Shown here one piece after another: positions 6,101 to 6,260 of a DNA stretch of 6,260 nucleotides. The DNA lies in NCBI GenBank assembly GCA_030151845.1, contig JASLCM010000045.1:1-6260 (forward strand). Direction: 5' to 3'. Both the position numbers and the translations under genes were made by a program. Origin of the DNA: Bacteroides sp. GTDB taxonomy: Bacteria > Bacteroidota > Bacteroidia > Bacteroidales > Bacteroidaceae. Position 1 is the stretch's first letter. Each line of letters starts with the position of its first letter. Below the pieces are notes generated by a model. That model was given only the letters and a program-made list of their open reading frames with translations. It searched no databases and was not told where the DNA came from.

Positions 6101-6260
6101 AATTCTTAACTACATTAAGAAGTATAAAGAGTTAGATGCGGAAATGAAACGTAAGAAATTCGCTATTACCATTGGTGATGAGTTACCAGCCGGAATTATT
6201 CAAATGGCTAAGGTTAGCATTGCTAAAAAGAGAAAAATTGGTGTTGGTGATAAGATGGCA
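3108..6260 (+). CDS. rpoB: DNA-directed RNA polymerase subunit beta (3' end beyond the window)
   Basis: RpoB is the beta subunit of RNA polymerase and forms one pincer and half of the active-site cleft. The frame stays open for 1051 codons to the last base, about four-fifths of the roughly 1270 residues usual in Bacteroidota, so the C-terminus lies outside. The start is certain: an in-frame TAG directly precedes the ATG, and MSSTTVNQRVNFASIKNP is typical. Landmarks in order are VIVSQLHRSPGVFF (142-155), a lineage-type lobe insertion at about 205-370, and the rifampicin region LSQFMDQTNPLAEITHKRR (472-490). Next come CPIETPEGPNIGL (520-532), GSNMMRQAVPL (646-656) and the active-centre segment GYNYEDAIVLSERVV (776-790). 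A second insertion falls at about 905-1020, and GDELPAGIIQMAKV and VGDKMA complete the window. K1049 corresponds to E. coli K1065. The rifampicin-contacting residues Q474, F475, D477, H487, R490 and S492 have the sensitive-type identities. rpoC is expected downstream. Confidence 0.98.
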   Translation, partial: MSSTTVNQRVNFASIKNPLQYPDFLEVQLKSFKDFLQLDTPPEKRKKEGLYKVFAENFPIADTRNNFVLEFLDYYIDPPRYSIEECIDRGLTYSVPLKAKLKLYCTDPDHEDFDTVIQDVFLGPIPYMTDKATFVINGAERVIVSQLHRSPGVFFGQSVHANGTKLYSARIIPFKGSWIEFATDIHNVMYAYIDRKKKLPVTTLLRAIGFETDKDILEIFNLAEEVKVTKTNLKKVVGRKLAARVLKTWIEDFVDEDTGEVVSIERNEVIIDRETIIEKEHLDEIYESGASHILLHKEEVNQSDFSIIYNTLQKDPSNSEKEAVLYIYRQLRNADPADDASAREVINNLFFSEKRYDLGEVGRYRINKKLNLSTDMDVKVLTKEDIIEIIKYLIELINSKTIVDDIDHLSNRRVRTVGEQLSNQFAIGLARMSRTIRERMNVRDNEVFTPVDLINAKTISSVINSFFGTNALSQFMDQTNPLAEITHKRRMSALGPGGLSRERAGFEVRDVHYTHYGRLCPIETPEGPNIGLISSLCVYAKINDLGFIETPYRKVENGKVDITENGVVYLTAEEEEDKIIAQGNAPLDDEGNFERSRVKARLEADYPVVEPAEVNLMDVAPQQIASIAASLIPFLENDDANRALMGSNMMRQAVPLIRPEAPIVGTGVERQLVTDSRTQITAEGEGVVAFVDATTIKILYDRTDEEDFVSFEPALKEYHIPKYRKTNQSMTIDLRPICTKGERVTKGQILTEGYSTENGELALGKNLVVAYMPWQGYNYEDAIVLSERVVREDLLTSVHVEEYSLEVRETKRGMEELTSDIPNVSEEATKDLDENGIVRIGARIQPGDIMIGKITPKGESDPSPEEKLLRAIFGDKAGDVKDASLKASPSLSGVVIDKRLFSRVVKSRDQKKADKALLPKIDEEFDNEVAELRKLLINKLLVLTEGKESLGVKDYLGADVISKGARFHPSDFSTLDFTAVQLSGWTEDEKTNNMIRTLILNYIKKYKELDAEMKRKKFAITIGDELPAGIIQMAKVSIAKKRKIGVGDKMA

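Noticed and set aside
3108..6260. rpoB as a possible frameshifted or broken gene
   Set aside because: Reading codon by codon from 3108 to 6260 gave no stop and continuous conserved RpoB motifs. It is simply cut by the window edge.
1..6260. CRISPR arrays, insertion sequences, attachment sites or foreign cargo
   Set aside because: Gene order is the standard conserved cluster, spacers are short, and no regular repeats, transposase or terminal inverted repeats were seen. The tRNA gene has no duplicated 3' end in the window that would mark an integration site.

Overview
This window is a core housekeeping locus from a bacterium of the phylum Bacteroidota: the transcription/translation cluster tRNA-Trp, secE, nusG, rplK, rplA, rplJ, rplL, rpoB. 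All genes lie on the + strand. The lineage call rests on four things. RpoB has a Bacteroidota-like N-terminus (MSSTTVNQRVNFASIKNP) and rifampicin-region wording (DQTNPLAEITHKRRMSALG). Most start codons have A-rich leaders and no Shine-Dalgarno motif. The tRNA gene does not encode a full CCA tail. The DNA is A+T-rich. A marine or gut Bacteroidales/Marinilabiliales-type organism would fit, but the genus cannot be named from this evidence.

Layout: a tRNA-Trp(CCA) gene occupies the first 75 bases. The 63-codon secE (single-membrane-span SecE) starts 17 bases after it, and nusG follows after 17 bases. A 58-base spacer with a small hairpin at the nusG stop separates nusG from the ribosomal-stalk genes rplK (L11), rplA (L1), rplJ (L10) and rplL (L7/L12). 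Only 13 bases separate rplK from rplA, and 3 bases separate rplA from rplJ. A 45-base A-rich leader precedes rplL. Between rplL and rpoB lies a 105-base spacer. It holds a small hairpin and then a perfect 14-bp hairpin followed by five T's, which has the form of an intrinsic terminator or attenuator. rpoB then runs off the right edge, open for 1051 codons with no internal stop; the edge falls just after the active-centre lysine of the GDKMA motif. rpoC would be expected next.

The genes work together in gene expression. L11, L10 and L7/L12 build the GTPase-activating stalk of the 50S subunit, and L1 forms the mobile stalk on the E-site side. RpoB is the beta subunit of RNA polymerase, NusG travels with that polymerase and links it to the ribosome, and SecE is part of the membrane channel. 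The rplL-rpoB hairpin is well placed to set the ratio of the abundant stalk protein to polymerase subunit.

No novel system, mobile element, CRISPR array or horizontally acquired cargo is visible. The points worth a second look are the mispaired base of the tRNA-Trp acceptor stem, the strong internal terminator with a possible competing fold, the lack of room for a classical L10 leader before rplJ, and the single Shine-Dalgarno-like site in front of nusG.
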